From assembly GCF_036248275.1 (NCBI RefSeq), contig NZ_CP109181.1, forward strand, positions 1,178,001 through 1,242,000: a DNA stretch of 64,000 nucleotides. The letters are read 5' to 3'. The notes beneath the pieces were generated by a model. It saw only the letters and a program-made list of their open reading frames with translations. It was not told the origin of the DNA and did no database searches. Source of the DNA: Streptomyces sp. NBC_01716 (lineage in GTDB: Bacteria; Actinomycetota; Actinomycetes; Streptomycetales; Streptomycetaceae). The stretch's first letter is position 1; each line of letters opens with the position of its first letter. A program made the translations under genes and the position numbers. Shown piece by piece: positions 63,181 to 64,000 of this stretch.

Positions 63181-63535
63181 CGAGTACTGCCTCCAGAAGG
63201 GCACAGTCGCTGGGATTGTCGAAGTTGTGCGGCGGCCGGACGGTGACCGCGCCGCTGTCCATGAGGTCGGAGAGCAGGATCTTCGTCACGACGGCGGGCA
63301 GCCGCAGATGTCCGGCGATCTCCGCGACCGAGGTCGGCCCCTGGCAGAGGCCGAGCGCCTCGCTGTGCTCGGGGCCGAAGTACCTGTCGCTCGCCGCCCC
63401 CGTGGCCATGACCAGCGACAACAGATCCAGCGCGGCCGTCGGGCGGGTGCGGCCCCCGCTGACCGTGTATGGGCGGATGAGCCGGCCCGCCGCGTCGTCC
63501 AGCCACGGCCCGTCCGTGGGGACCGTCACGCTCAC
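63158..63535 (-). CDS. cvnC: DUF742 protein of conservon (CvnC type)
   Basis: This 125-residue winged-helix-like protein carries RLIRPYTVSGGRTRP, TSVAEIAGHLRLPAVVTKILLSDLMDSGAV and the terminal LLEAVLDGLRRQL. These are standard for DUF742 partners of roadblock proteins. The GTG start overlaps the roadblock stop (GTGA) and its end overlaps cvnD, so all three are translated as a unit. Confidence 0.92.
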   Translation of the reverse strand: MSVTVPTDGPWLDDAAGRLIRPYTVSGGRTRPTAALDLLSLVMATGAASDRYFGPEHSEALGLCQGPTSVAEIAGHLRLPAVVTKILLSDLMDSGAVTVRPPHNFDNPSDCALLEAVLDGLRRQL

Positions 63536-63969
63536 TGTCCCGTGACGCTCGATGTCGTGCCGACCGCCTGCCTGACCGGCGTCGCCAGATACGGCCGGAC
63601 GCTCTTCACGAACATCGCCATCTCGTAGCCGAGGACCGCCGCGTCCGCCTCGCGTCCGGCCAGCACGGCGAGACAGGTGCCGGAGCCCGCCGTCGAGACG
63701 AAGAGCAGGGTGGAGTCCAGCTCCACCACCACCTGGCGTACCTCGCCGGCGTCGCCGAAGCGCGCGCCCGCGCTGCGCCCCAGTGAGTAGAGGCCGGAGG
63801 CGAGAGCGGCCATGTGGTCGGCGCTGTCGGGATCGAGGCCGTGGACTGATCTGACGAGTCCGTCGGAGGAGAGGAGTACCGCGCTGCGGGTGTACGACAC
63901 CCGTTGGACCAGGCCGCTCAGCAGCCAGTCGAGGTCGGAGACATGGCCTGTCGGCCCATCGCTCACCAT
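63532..63969 (-). CDS. cvnB: Roadblock/LC7 protein of conservon (CvnB type)
   Basis: This 145-residue roadblock/LC7 protein has DLDWLLSGLVQRVSYTRSAVLLSSDGLVRSVHG, followed by DHMAALASGLYSLGRSAGARFG and the GSGTCLAVLAG strand. The family acts as GTPase-activating or scaffold partner of CvnD. AAGGAG lies ten bases before the ATG. The sensor-kinase-like cvnA should lie just beyond the right edge, and a TAG at 63976-63978 in one frame may be its stop codon. Confidence 0.92.
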   Translation of the reverse strand: MVSDGPTGHVSDLDWLLSGLVQRVSYTRSAVLLSSDGLVRSVHGLDPDSADHMAALASGLYSLGRSAGARFGDAGEVRQVVVELDSTLLFVSTAGSGTCLAVLAGREADAAVLGYEMAMFVKSVRPYLATPVRQAVGTTSSVTGQ

Positions 63970-64000
63970 GGTGATCTACTCCTTGTGGGGATTGTCTCGG

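Noticed and set aside
63976..64000. Possible last codons of a cvnA gene (RDNPHKE then stop) at the right edge
   Set aside because: Only about seven codons are visible, too few to support a feature, although conservon order predicts cvnA here.

Overview
This 64 kb window is high-GC actinobacterial DNA, almost certainly from a Streptomyces or close relative. The evidence is strong third-position G/C bias, GTG and TTG starts, ATGA/GTGA gene overlaps, a conservon (roadblock / DUF742 / small GTPase), an IS5-type element and an integrase remnant beside tRNA-Pro. All assignments come from reading translated sequence and motifs; nothing was searched.

Layout. (1) 0-9.5 kb is one forward operon: three LLM-class flavin monooxygenases (the first cut by the window edge), a DUF1684 protein and a complete peptide/nickel-type ABC importer (lipoprotein, two permeases, fused double ATPase). 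It looks like an uptake-and-oxidation module for a small organic compound. (2) 9.5-16.4 kb holds an NmrA-like reductase divergent from an AraC regulator. Next come a leaderless DUF7873-like gene followed by a string of aberrant tRNA-like sequences and a strong terminator, an Asp-nucleophile alpha/beta hydrolase, a fragment of a zinc-type dehydrogenase, and a translationally coupled pair (DUF302 protein, PAS-PAS-GAF-SpoIIE phosphatase). (3) 16.6-24.2 kb holds a large membrane Ser/Thr kinase with a beta-propeller, a decayed IS5-family insertion sequence, a metallophosphoesterase whose stop codon lies in a MITE-like element, and a gene-poor scar. (4) 24.2-26.3 kb holds a TetR/SDR divergent pair and a small secreted protein.

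(5) 26.4-48.2 kb is the centrepiece. It is a lipid biosynthetic cluster built around an iterative polyunsaturated-fatty-acid-type synthase: PfaD, a KS-AT-ACP-KR-DH PfaA-like protein with only one ACP, and a KS-CLF-AT-DH-DH PfaC-like protein. Around it lie a thioester-reductase-like SDR, two WS/DGAT-type acyltransferases, a flavin monooxygenase and an ABC exporter. The genes together suggest a polyene or hydroxylated acyl chain that is reductively released and esterified, possibly a wax-like ester. The product cannot be read from sequence.

(6) 48.2-50.1 kb is a mobile-element graveyard: one CRISPR-like repeat, a second MITE sharing a 17-bp core with the first, an excisionase fragment and a twice-frameshifted tyrosine integrase abutting the 3' end of tRNA-Pro(GGG). 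(7) 50.2-62.5 kb is a carbohydrate-related region: a split transketolase, a secreted ThuA/PQQ-type dehydrogenase and a Tat-exported sugar isomerase-like protein. A GNAT gene follows, then an SsuABC-like importer, a LacI regulator and an enolase-superfamily enzyme. The same GAAAGCGCTTTC palindrome lies upstream of the ThuA gene and between the importer and lacI, so one LacI protein probably controls both operons. (8) 62.5-64 kb is a conservon running off the right edge.
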